Assembly: GCA_037968815.1 (NCBI GenBank)
Contig: JBBKWF010000008.1
Span: forward strand, 315,813-379,812
Direction: 5' to 3'
DNA length: 64,000 bases
DNA from: Pseudopedobacter sp037968815
GTDB lineage: Bacteria; Bacteroidota; Bacteroidia; Sphingobacteriales; Sphingobacteriaceae
This document shows positions 46,288 to 55,486 of the stretch, piece after piece. The notes under the pieces were generated by a model. That model was not told the DNA's origin. It made no database searches and worked only from the letters and a program-made list of their open reading frames with translations. Position 1 is the stretch's first letter. Each line of letters starts with the position of its first letter. Both the position numbers and the translations under genes were made by a program.

Positions 46288-46680
46288 TTAAATGTTTTTT
46301 AACAAGTCAGACGTTAAAGGCTTTCCTAAAAAGTCGGTTACGTTAGTAAATTCAATTACTTTTTTATGATCGTTTGGATCTAAAGAAGAAGATAACATAA
46401 CAATTTTAATGTCTTGTTTATTAGGTGATTGTATATCTTGAAATTCTACTAAAAAGTCAAAACCAGTTTTAACAGGCATTCTGATATCCAAAAAGATGAT
46501 CTCTGGTAAGCTTTCATTTGCTTTATCCAAATTGTGCAGATAGTTAATCGCAGACTCGCAAGATTGCTTGATGATAATTTCTTCTGCAAAGTCACAAGTT
46601 CTCAAGATTTTTTCATTAATCATGTTATCAATGAAATTATCGTCAATTAACAATGCTTTATTGTACTTGTAATTTGGCAT
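46288..46680 (-). CDS. Single-domain response regulator
   Basis: A 130-residue receiver domain with no output domain. Acidic pocket Asp13/Asp14 (LLIDDN), phospho-acceptor Asp65 (IIFLDIRMPV), switch residue Ser in VMLSSSL and Lys120 (FLGKPL) are all present. It probably works in a phosphorelay or binds a partner protein. No histidine kinase is in the window. It lies between the RND efflux operon (66 bp gap to tolC-like) and a sugar kinase gene. Confidence 0.88.
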   Translation of the reverse strand: MPNYKYNKALLIDDNFIDNMINEKILRTCDFAEEIIIKQSCESAINYLHNLDKANESLPEIIFLDIRMPVKTGFDFLVEFQDIQSPNKQDIKIVMLSSSLDPNDHKKVIEFTNVTDFLGKPLTSDLLKNI

Positions 46681-46745
46681 AGATAGGAATTTATATACAA
46701 ATATATAAAAAGTATACGTTAAATTTTTTGTTAGTAACCTGTTAA

Positions 46746-48062
46746 TTATAAAGTGATAATGCCAGTAATTTCTTTTAAAGTAATTTCACTAATTTTTGCT
46801 TGATATAAGGCATTTGCATATCTCGCGTTTGCATTCATATAGTTTCTTTGAGCTTCTCTTAACTCTAACGGAACAATACTTCCAAGCTTATATTTTTCTA
46901 ATGTAATATTCAAATTTTCTTCGGCAACTTCAACATTTTTTTTCTCTAAAGATATTAACTGTAAACTCGTTTGGTAACTCTGAAAACTAGTAAGTAGTTG
47001 TGCTTCAATATTTTGTTTTGTTTTTTCGAGATCTAAATTTGCATTTTCTAAAGTAAGTTTTGCGTTTTTTTCTGATCTGTTTTGTTGAAAACCATTAAAA
47101 ATATTAATAGAAGCTGTTAAACCATAGTTGAAGCCTCTGCTGTTTGAGCGGACAGGAGCAAAACCATTTTGGAAAGGTGTTGATTTAGCAAAATTATAAC
47201 CGGAGTTTAACGAAATAACCGGAAAACGATTAGCTTTTACCTGCTTAACGTATATTTCTGATATTTTTTTATTGATTTCGGCAGTTTGTAAATCTGGACT
47301 TTGGCTATCAACCAAAGTTTTTAAATTCTGATACACTAAACTGTTGTCAATCAAAATATCGTCATCAATATCAAATTCCGTTTGTAAATTCCTAGCCATT
47401 AACTGATTTAGCCTTATTTTTCCTGTTTTTATCTGATCCTGTTGCATCAATAACTGTGTGGTGTCGGTATTTAAATCAACCTTTGCAGCCAATAACTCTA
47501 GCTTTGAACCTTTGCCTAAGGTATATCTCGACTTTGCATTATTTAATCGTATTGTTGATACCTCTAGTGCGATTTTTATGGCTACTAATTGTTTTTTTTG
47601 TGACGCTAAACCGTAATAAGCCTCAATTACATCAGCAATAGTTGTTTGTACGGTTATTTTTGCGTTTAGGTTGCCAAGTTTCTCCAGTTCTTGTATTTGG
47701 TTATAATCTGCAAACATTTTAAAGCCGTCAAATATCTTCCAATTTAGGTTTACCCCATAATTTAGATTTGAGGTTTTTGCGTTGTTAACTTCACGTATCT
47801 CTCCACTTGCCAAATCTATTTTAGACGTCTGGATGTTGTTAACGTCATTCAAATTGCCTGTAACGCTCGGTAAAAACCCAGAATTAGCATAGCTTAAATC
47901 GTTTTTAGCAATCTCACTTTCGTTATTACTGAGTTTGATATTATAATTATTCTCAAGCGCAATGGTGATGGCATTTTTAAGGTTTAGTTTTTGTTGTGCA
48001 CTTAAATCGCCGAAAGGCAAACAGAATAACAGCAGGCTGTATATTAATATTTTGTTTCTCAT
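46746..48062 (-). CDS. TolC family outer-membrane efflux protein
   Basis: A 438-residue outer-membrane channel component with signal peptide (1-22, ending GDLSAQ). Two repeats of the OEP coiled-coil domain are seen, with YNIKLSNNESEIAKNDL early and EKYKLGSIVPLELREAQRNY near the C-terminus, the usual family signature. It starts 1 bp after the pump gene stop, completing a tripartite RND system. Frameshift of the pump gene may leave this channel available to other pumps. Confidence 0.9.
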   Translation of the reverse strand: MRNKILIYSLLLFCLPFGDLSAQQKLNLKNAITIALENNYNIKLSNNESEIAKNDLSYANSGFLPSVTGNLNDVNNIQTSKIDLASGEIREVNNAKTSNLNYGVNLNWKIFDGFKMFADYNQIQELEKLGNLNAKITVQTTIADVIEAYYGLASQKKQLVAIKIALEVSTIRLNNAKSRYTLGKGSKLELLAAKVDLNTDTTQLLMQQDQIKTGKIRLNQLMARNLQTEFDIDDDILIDNSLVYQNLKTLVDSQSPDLQTAEINKKISEIYVKQVKANRFPVISLNSGYNFAKSTPFQNGFAPVRSNSRGFNYGLTASINIFNGFQQNRSEKNAKLTLENANLDLEKTKQNIEAQLLTSFQSYQTSLQLISLEKKNVEVAEENLNITLEKYKLGSIVPLELREAQRNYMNANARYANALYQAKISEITLKEITGIITL

Positions 48063-48063
48063 T

Positions 48064-51000
48064 TTATGCGTTTTTTTCTGCGAGTTTAATTTCTCTTTCG
48101 GCTTTTTCTGCTCTTGTTTCTTTATGCTCTTTAGACCAATATGAATAAATAGCAGGGATTACAAATAAAGTAAGTAGGAGAGAGAACATTGTTCCGCCTA
48201 TAATTACTGTACCCATACTCATTCTACTTTTTGCTGCCGCACCAAAAGCCATTGCAATAGGCAAGGCACCAAGGGCAATGGTCAAACTGGTCATTAAAAT
48301 TGGACGCAAACGAGATACGGATGCTTCTCTGATTGCCTGTGATACGGGCATGCCTTTTTCTTTTAATTGATTTGCAAATTCAACAATTAGAATCCCATTC
48401 TTCGTGACCAGCCCTATGAGCATAATGGTGCCAATTTGGCTAAAGATATTCCATGATTGTCCCAATAACCATAACGAAAAGAATGCTCCAGCAACTGCCA
48501 TTGGAACCGTAATTATAATAATAATAGGGTCAACAAAGCTTTCAAATTGCGCTGCTAAAATTAGATAAACTAACAATAAAGCCAGCCCAAATGCAAAAGT
48601 GGTGTTCGAGTTACTTTCTGCAAAATCTCTAGACTCTCCAGCTAAGTCTGTTGAGAAACTATCGTCTAAAATTTTAGCTTGTGCATCTTTCATGGCTTCA
48701 ATTCCATCTCCAATTGATTTTCCCGGGACAACAGCAGCAGAAACCGTTGCAGAAACAAATCTGTTGTTTCTAAAAAGTTGCGGTGGACTGCTTTTTTCTT
48801 CCACATTTACCAGGTTATCTAATTGAATTAACTCACCCGAAGAGTTTCTAACGTAGATAGAACTTAAATCATAAGGGTCGTTACGTTTATTTCTATCGAA
48901 CTGGCCAATTACTTGAAACTGTTTACCGTCCATTGTAAAATATGCAAACCTTTGTCCGCTTAAAGATAGCTGTAGAGTTTGTGCAACATCTAATACAGAA
49001 ACGCCTAAATCTTGGGCTTTGTTTCTATCAATAGATACATAAAGCTCTGGCTTATTAAATTTAAGGTCAACATCTGTATTTGTGAAAACTGGGTTTTTAC
49101 CAATCTCGTCCATAAATAGAGGTAACTTCTCTCTAAGTTTTTCAAAATTAGGTGCTTGTATAACAAACTGAACAGGCATTCCTCTAGAGCGTCCTACTGC
49201 AATTGTTGCTTGCTGAATTACAAATGCTTTTGCACCGTTTAGCTTTTTTAAATCTTGGGTAAGATCTTGGGCTATTTTATCTTGTGATCTTTCACGTTCG
49301 CCTGGGTCTTTTAGTTTTATCCTAAAAAAAACCTGTATTGGCGGCTCCTGATCCTGAAAACCCTGGAGAGGTTACTGATAAGTATGCCGACTTTTCAGGG
49401 ATGGAATCTTGTACAACTTTACTTACCTGAAGTATATAGTCATCAGTATATTCAAATGAAGAGCCTTCTGGTGCTGTTATAGATAAAGATAAAGCGCTTC
49501 TATCGTCTAAAGGCGAGGTTTCTTTAGGTAGTATTTGCCAAAATAATGCAATTAAGCCAATACAAACAATCACAATAGGAAAAGCCAACCACCTCTTACT
49601 CAAAAACTTTTCTAGCTTTTCGTGATAAGTGCTGTTCATTTTCTCGAAGAACGGCTCGGTCTTAATATAGAAATTAGATTTTTTTGTGCCTTTAATTAAG
49701 TAGGCGTTCAACATCGGCGTAAGCGTTAAAGAAACAAATGCCGATATAAGTACGGCCGCCCCAATTACTATTCCAAACTCCCTGAACAGCCGCCCCACAA
49801 AGCCTTCTAAAAATATTACGGGTAGAAAAACAGCAGCCAATGTAACAGAGATGGATATTACGGCAAAGAATATCTCATTAGCCCCTTTTATAGCAGCTTC
49901 AAATGGAGACATGCCTTCTTCCACTTTTTTATAGATATTTTCGGTAACCACAATACCGTCATCCACCACCAAGCCTGTCGCTAGCACTATCGCCAGCAGT
50001 GTTAATACGTTTATGGAGAAACCAAAAAGGTACATGATGAAAAACGTAGCTATTAACGATACCGGTATATCAATTAAAGGTCTAAAAGCAATACTCCAAT
50101 CTCTAAAAAACAAATATATAATGATGATTACCAATAGAATAGCTATGCCTAACGTTTCTGCTACTTCAATTACAGAACGTTTAATAAAAATGGTGTTATC
50201 TAAGGCAATGTTAAGCGTGAAGTCATCTGGCAACTCTTTTTTTAGCTCATCGTAACGTTTGTAAAACTCGTCGGCAATATTGATATAGTTTGCACCAGGT
50301 TGCGGAACAATTGCTGTTGCAACCATTGGCATATTGCCAGACCGTAATACAGTTTCTTCATTTTCTGGACCTAACTCGGCATGACCAATATCTTTAAGTC
50401 TAATAATATTAAGCCCATCGTTTTTGATAATCAAATTATTAAACTGCTCAGGGTTTGTAAGGTTACCGACAGTTTTTACGGTTAATTCTGTGTTTTCACC
50501 AGTGATTTTTCCGGAAGGAAGTTCTACATTCTGTTTGTCTAATGCATTTTTAACATCCAACGGAGTTAAAGCGTAGGAAGCAAGTTTGTCAGGATCTAAC
50601 CATAAACGCATGGCATATGTTTTTTGACCCCAAATTTGAACTGATGATACGCCAGGTATTGTTTGTAGGCGTTGAGCAATTACGTTTTCGGCATAATCAC
50701 TCAGTTCCATTATGTTACGTTTATCGCTTTGGATAGTCATTGATATAATGGAGGAGGAGTTTGCATCTGCCTTAGACACAACTGGCAAACCATCAATATC
50801 TTTAGGCAAATTACGTGATGCCTGCGAAACTTTGTCTCTTACATCATTTGCTGCTTCTTCAAGGTCCTTATTTAAATTAAACTCAATAGTAATGGAGCTT
50901 GAACCTTGGTTACTTGAAGAGGAGATGTTTTTTATCCCATCAATTTGGTTGATGTACTTTTCTAGGGGTTCTGTAATCTGCGACTCAATAATATCAGAGT

Positions 51001-51163
51001 TGGCACCTGGGTAGTTTGTTCTTACAGAAACCACAGGCGGGTCAATAGAAGGGTATTCTCTTACCCCTAAAAAGGCAAAACCAATAATCCCGAAAATTAA
51101 GAGCATAAGGTTAAGCACAATGGCTAAAACCGGCCTTTTAATACTGATGGTGGATATACTCAT
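48064..51163 (-). pseudogene. RND efflux permease (AcrB/MexB-like), frameshifted
   Basis: The gene would encode a proton-driven inner-membrane drug or lipid pump of about 1032 residues. It is split: a 613-residue N-terminal part (49322-51163) ends at a TAG just after NTGFF, and a C-terminal frame is open from the break to 48064 with its first ATG at 49179. Both halves match the family (IKRPVLAIVLN and the VVDDGIVVTENIYKKVEEG transmembrane motif; IMLIGLVTKNGILIVEFANQ and SRLRPILMTSLT). The break lies at a run of eight T's on the coding strand (plus 49324-49331); seven would restore NTGFFRIKLKDPGERE. It could be a sequencing error, recent inactivation or reversible slippage. Confidence 0.88.
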
Positions 51164-51164
51164 G

Positions 51165-52238
51165 CTATTTCTTAATTTCGTTATTTAACTTAATTTGAAC
51201 AGGAGTGCCTTCTTTTAAAGCCATTATTCCGCTTGTTATTACAGTATCGCCTTTGCTTATTCCCTTGCTAACCAAAACCCTATCAGCAGTTCTAACATCA
51301 GATTCAATGCTTGCTGTTTGCGCTTTTCCGTTTTTAACAATAAAAACCTGTTTGCCATTTAGGATCGGCGTAACTGCCGCTGAAGGAATTAGAATTGCAT
51401 TTTCAATAGACTTTAATGTTAAGCTAACGTTTGCAAAAGTTCCGGGGATAAGGTAATTATCGCTGTTTTCTGCTAAAGCCTTAATGACTAATGTCCTAGT
51501 GTTTATATCAATAGCAGGTTCTTTTGCATATATAACGCCATTAAAGAGCTTGGATGTGCCAGCAACAGTAAAGGTGATTTTTGAACCATCTTTTACCATT
51601 TGGCTGTATTTCTCGGGGATCGAAAAAGTGATTTTTACAGGGTTTACACTCACTAAGTTTGCAATGGTTTGGCTTGGTGTTACATAAGCACCATTTGATA
51701 CATTACGTAAGCCTATTTTACCGGAAAAAGGAGCCCTAATTTCTGTTTTAGCTAATTGCGCCCTAACTAATTGGCTTTGCGCTTGTAATGATTTTAGTTC
51801 TGCTTCTGCATTGTCAAACTCTTCTTGGCTAATGGCTTCAGATTTCAAAAGCTTTTTGGCTCTGTCTGCAGTTTCATTTGCTAATTTTTGTTTGGTTAAA
51901 GCTTGTGCGTATTGTGCTTGGAGTTCGCTATCGTCAATTTTTAATAGCAAAGTTCCTTTACTAACAGATGTACCTTCTTTAAAATTGATACTTTTAATGA
52001 TTCCGGATATTTCACTGCGAATTTCCACCTGTTCATTTGCTTCAATTCCACCTGATACGTTTACTTCGTCAGAAAAATCTTCAGTAGTTGCAATTATACC
52101 GTTGACTACAATTTTTTGAGAATTTTTTGCAAAACCAGCACCTTTGCTACTTATTTCTTTGTTGGCGTTAATCCGATTGTAAATGAGGTAGCCTAACAAT
52201 AACACAATAAGTGCATAAACAATATATTTAATTTTCAT
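51165..52238 (-). CDS. RND efflux periplasmic adaptor (membrane fusion protein)
   Basis: A 357-residue adaptor anchored by an N-terminal helix (4-22), with a lipoyl/biotin-like domain (SGIIKSINFKEGTSVSKGTLL), a coiled-coil hairpin (about 110-165), EIRAPFSGKIGLRNVSNGAYV, a beta-barrel and a membrane-proximal domain. It links the inner-membrane pump to the TolC-like channel. It begins 3 bp after the marR stop and ends 1 bp before the permease gene, so the four genes form one operon. Confidence 0.92.
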   Translation of the reverse strand: MKIKYIVYALIVLLLGYLIYNRINANKEISSKGAGFAKNSQKIVVNGIIATTEDFSDEVNVSGGIEANEQVEIRSEISGIIKSINFKEGTSVSKGTLLLKIDDSELQAQYAQALTKQKLANETADRAKKLLKSEAISQEEFDNAEAELKSLQAQSQLVRAQLAKTEIRAPFSGKIGLRNVSNGAYVTPSQTIANLVSVNPVKITFSIPEKYSQMVKDGSKITFTVAGTSKLFNGVIYAKEPAIDINTRTLVIKALAENSDNYLIPGTFANVSLTLKSIENAILIPSAAVTPILNGKQVFIVKNGKAQTASIESDVRTADRVLVSKGISKGDTVITSGIMALKEGTPVQIKLNNEIKK

Positions 52239-52241
52239 GGT

Positions 52242-52721
52242 CTATATTTTTGATTTTGAGTAGTCAATATTAATAGTGTGGTTGTTATCTATGTTTAAGT
52301 TGATTTCTATTTGCTTAATTACTTCTAGAAATACCTTTTTATCGGCATCGGTGATGTTGCTTAAAGCTAATTGATTGGCTTTTTCAATGGCATCATTAAT
52401 TTCTGGGATATATTGATGGGCTTTTTCTGTTAGCTTAATTAAGTGTTTTCTTCTGTCTTCTAAACTAGTTTCTCTGTAAACGAATCCTGTTTTAGATAAA
52501 TAATCAATGATGTTTACCATAAATGATTTATCAACGTGAAAAAAAGTAGCTAAATCTTTTTGAGTTAAGCTTTCTTTATGTAGGTGTATGTAAGTTAAAA
52601 CATAGTGATACCGCTCTAAAGGGATATCATTGGTGAAATCATCAAAAATACTTAGGTATTTTTTAGAAATCATCATTAAATGGTGTATAATAGGCTGAAT
52701 TTCTGTATCGGTAGATGACAT
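52242..52721 (-). CDS. MarR family transcriptional regulator
   Basis: A 159-residue winged-helix regulator. The recognition region is LTQKDLATFFHVDKSFMVNIIDYLSKTGF followed by the wing YRETSLEDRRKHLIKLTEKA (quoted in pieces here). MarR proteins usually repress an adjacent efflux operon and release on binding a small phenolic or drug ligand. It heads the efflux operon and faces a dyad-symmetrical candidate operator at 52739-52777. Confidence 0.9.
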   Translation of the reverse strand: MSSTDTEIQPIIHHLMMISKKYLSIFDDFTNDIPLERYHYVLTYIHLHKESLTQKDLATFFHVDKSFMVNIIDYLSKTGFVYRETSLEDRRKHLIKLTEKAHQYIPEINDAIEKANQLALSNITDADKKVFLEVIKQIEINLNIDNNHTINIDYSKSKI

Positions 52722-52738
52722 GATTCAAAAATAATTAT

Positions 52739-52777
52739 TTGTAGTATGATTAGTTGGTAGTATCAACTATATTACAA
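52739..52777. promoter_or_regulatory. Candidate MarR operator upstream of the efflux operon
   Basis: Inner arms TAGTTG (52751-52756) and CAACTA (52764-52769) are perfect inverted repeats 7 bp apart, and outer TTGTA (52739-52743) and TACAA (52773-52777) extend the symmetry. It sits 18 bp from the marR start and 69 bp from the divergent M61 gene, so a dimer bound here could control both. Confidence 0.5.
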
Positions 52778-52845
52778 TTTTGTGATTATTGAAGTAATTT
52801 ATATAGTTTAGTTTTAAGAAATTTAAATCGATACCTCAAAAAATT

Positions 52846-54639
52846 ATGTTTAAACGATTATCAACTCTAGTTTTTATTATCCCTTTAATGTTTATGAGTA
52901 TAAAAAGTCAAGCGCAAAATAGTAGCGATATAGTATTTGAAGTCTCTTTTTTAGAGCCTCAGGCACATTATGCAGATATTAAAATGACTATCAATAACAT
53001 TAAAACAAGTGAAGTTATTTTAAAGATGCCAGTTTGGGCACCGGGCTCTTATTTGGTTAGGGAGTTTGCAAAAAACGTTGAAAGTTTTAATGCAATAGCA
53101 AGCAAACAAGCTGTTCCTTTTGAAAAAGTGAGAAAAAATGCTTGGAAAATCAATACAAAAGGTAAAAAATCTATTACAGTAACCTACAGGGTTTATAGCT
53201 TCGAGGCTTCTGTACGTACTAGCTACGTTGATGAATCTCATGCCTTTTTATCGCCAACCGGAATTTTTATGTATCCCGATGGTGGATTAGATAAGTCATC
53301 CACAGTAACTATCATTCCTCATAAAAATTGGAAAAAAGTTTCTACAGGTTTAACACCTGTTAAGGGAGAGAAATTCACTTATTACGCTAAAAATTTCGAT
53401 TGGCTTTTTGATTCTCCTATAGAAGTTGGTAACCAAGATATCTTTGAATTTACAGCTTCCGGCGTTAAACATGAAGTAGCCATGGTTGGTGGTGGCAACT
53501 ATGATAAAGAAAAGCTTAAAATTGATATGACAAAAATTGTAGAACAACAGACTGCAATTTTTGGAGAGAACCCTAATAAATATTACGTTTTTATTGTTCA
53601 TAATTCCAAATCCGGTGGCGGTGGCTTAGAGCATCAAAACTCAACAGTTTTAGGTGCATCAAGAGACTCATATACTGATCCATCAAAGTATCAGGGCTTT
53701 TTAGGGTTGGTGGCGCATGAGTATTTTCACCTGTGGAATATCAAGCGCTTAAGACCAATTAACTTAGGTCCGTTTGATTACGATAACGAAAATTATACTA
53801 CCAATTTGTGGATTGCCGAAGGTTTTACTTCTTATTATGATAATTTGGTGGTGCAACGTACTGGTGTATATTCTCCAAACTATTGGTTAAACCTGTTGGA
53901 GCGTGATATTAGCGCAGTTGAAAACCGTTTAGGCAATAAAGAACAATCACTTAGTGAAGCTAGTTTTGATGCTTGGATAAAGTATTATCGACCAAATGAA
54001 AACAGCAATAATACCACAGTTTCTTATTACGGTAAAGGGTCTTTAATTGCTTGTCTTTTAGATTTAGAGATTATAAATGCATCTGACGCAAAGTTTTCTT
54101 TGGATGATGTGATGCGTTATACTTATAATGAATATCATAAGAAAAAGGGCAGAGGGTACACTGATGCGGAATTTAAGTTAGCTCTAGAAAAGTACACAAA
54201 GCAAAACTTAGATCAGTTTTATGCTGATTATATTTATGGTACAAAAAGCTTAGACTTTAATAAGTACTTAAATTATGCGGGTTTTAGTTTAGCGGAAGAG
54301 CCTGCTAATCAAGGTAAACCTTATTTAGGGGTTAAACTATCAAAAACTAATACTGCCGAAATTATATCTGTAAATAGAAATACTGCTTCTTGGGAAGCTG
54401 GCTTAAATGTTAATGATGAAATTATTGCTATTAACGGCGAACGGGTAAGTAATGCTTTAGATTACGTTGCTGAGCTAAGCACAAACGAAGAACTGAATTT
54501 TTTAATAAGTAGAGACGGTATCCTGAAAAATATAACCGTGAAATTAAAGCCTAGTGCTTCAAAAAAGTATCAACTTAGAAAGTTAGAAAATCTAAGCTCA
54601 AAACAAACATCTGTTTTAGAAAAATGGTTGAGTTTGTAG
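52846..54639 (+). CDS. M61 family metallopeptidase with PDZ domain
   Basis: A 597-residue exported protease (signal peptide 1-24, ending SQAQ). A long N-terminal beta domain is followed by the zinc site HEYFH (His291, Glu292, His295) in AHEYFHLWNIKRLRP and the third ligand Glu325 in WIAEGFTSYYDN. A C-terminal PDZ domain spans about residues 480-570 (LGVKLS, INGERVSNALDYV). The family includes glycyl aminopeptidases. It probably acts in the periplasm. It diverges from the marR-efflux operon and ends at a terminator. Confidence 0.92.
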   Translation: MFKRLSTLVFIIPLMFMSIKSQAQNSSDIVFEVSFLEPQAHYADIKMTINNIKTSEVILKMPVWAPGSYLVREFAKNVESFNAIASKQAVPFEKVRKNAWKINTKGKKSITVTYRVYSFEASVRTSYVDESHAFLSPTGIFMYPDGGLDKSSTVTIIPHKNWKKVSTGLTPVKGEKFTYYAKNFDWLFDSPIEVGNQDIFEFTASGVKHEVAMVGGGNYDKEKLKIDMTKIVEQQTAIFGENPNKYYVFIVHNSKSGGGGLEHQNSTVLGASRDSYTDPSKYQGFLGLVAHEYFHLWNIKRLRPINLGPFDYDNENYTTNLWIAEGFTSYYDNLVVQRTGVYSPNYWLNLLERDISAVENRLGNKEQSLSEASFDAWIKYYRPNENSNNTTVSYYGKGSLIACLLDLEIINASDAKFSLDDVMRYTYNEYHKKKGRGYTDAEFKLALEKYTKQNLDQFYADYIYGTKSLDFNKYLNYAGFSLAEEPANQGKPYLGVKLSKTNTAEIISVNRNTASWEAGLNVNDEIIAINGERVSNALDYVAELSTNEELNFLISRDGILKNITVKLKPSASKKYQLRKLENLSSKQTSVLEKWLSL

Positions 54640-54660
54640 TAATTAGATAAATTCAAAAAA

Positions 54661-54697
54661 ACCTACGAGGCTTAATCAGCCTCGTAGGTTTTTTTTT
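54661..54697. terminator. Bidirectional terminator between M61 peptidase and a barrel gene
   Basis: A perfect 12-bp stem (ACCTACGAGGCT 54661-54672 with AGCCTCGTAGGT 54678-54689), 5-base loop, A tract on the left and T tract on the right. It serves both converging genes. Confidence 0.9.
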
Positions 54698-54701
54698 GCA
54701 A

Positions 54702-55202
54702 TTAGAAAGTATATCTAAAAGTTAATGCTGCCTCTAAATCTAAATATGGCCCTCTAGCTAATTCTAAACGTGGGTGTAAATCTGCAGAAATTGAAACTGG
54801 AATATCTGGCACTTGCCACTCTAGTCCTAAAATACCATCTGCACCAAGTAAGATACCGCCATCACCATAATACCTGTTTCTGCCGTAAGCCTTATAATAC
54901 CTGTCTTCACTAATTCCGCCAATATGTGCACCAGCACCATAAAACCAAGTTAAAGATGGTTCTGCAAAAGCAGTTGCGTGTTTTTCATAAAAACCTGTTA
55001 CCACAAAAACACCTGGTCTAAACCCTAGAATTCCTTCTAAAGCAGTATCAGAAGCAATAAAGTGTTTTAAACTTAATCCATTTTCATAACCACCTAATCT
55101 TAATCCTACGGCGGTATTATAGTTTGCCTGTGCAGATGCACTCATGTTCAATCCCAAAACTAGCCCTACAAGAGCTATTAGTTTTATTACGTTCTTTTTC
55201 AT
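54702..55202 (-). CDS. Small outer-membrane beta-barrel-like protein
   Basis: About 166 residues: a signal peptide ending NMSASAQ, then alternating polar/hydrophobic strands rich in Tyr and Gly, ending in an aromatic C-terminal residue (LTFRYTF), the outer-membrane barrel signature. I choose the ATG at 55202 (MKKNVIKL), which gives a normal signal peptide; an ATG 15 bp upstream is in frame. The family is not named; it resembles small porin-like barrels of Bacteroidota. The 268-bp region upstream (55218-55486) holds no gene. Confidence 0.75.
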   Translation of the reverse strand: MKKNVIKLIALVGLVLGLNMSASAQANYNTAVGLRLGGYENGLSLKHFIASDTALEGILGFRPGVFVVTGFYEKHATAFAEPSLTWFYGAGAHIGGISEDRYYKAYGRNRYYGDGGILLGADGILGLEWQVPDIPVSISADLHPRLELARGPYLDLEAALTFRYTF

Positions 55203-55426
55203 TTTATATTTAATCAATTTATTCTCCTTGTGCTCAAAGTAAATGCCAATTAGATAACAAAGTGTATTTATAATAATTATATTTTTAAATATTTGATTAG
55301 TAGTATTTTATATTTCTGTCTTAAATCTGTTAAAATGGCAAACTTATTAATCGTAATAATTTTGAGGTTTTTGAATATTAAATACGTTATTTCTTAGGTT
55401 TTGAGCTTTAATTTTTTATTTTTGGT

Positions 55427-55434
55427 TAAGGTGA
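55427..55434 (+). promoter_or_regulatory. Candidate -7 promoter element of the acyl-CoA ligase gene
   Basis: TATTTTTG exactly fits the phylum's TAnnTTTG -7 consensus and lies 52 bp before the ATG at 55487. A TTTG upstream is only 14-15 bp away, shorter than usual, so the assignment is weak. Confidence 0.3.
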
Positions 55435-55486
55435 ATTACCATTTAGTTTGCCGATATAAACCATTTAACCTTTAATTCTCGTCAAT

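Noticed and set aside
49179..49331. Programmed ribosomal frameshift to make the full RND pump
   Set aside because: An eight-T run alone lacks the usual slippery heptamer and stimulatory structure, and RND pumps are not known to use it. Length change of the run or sequence error is simpler.
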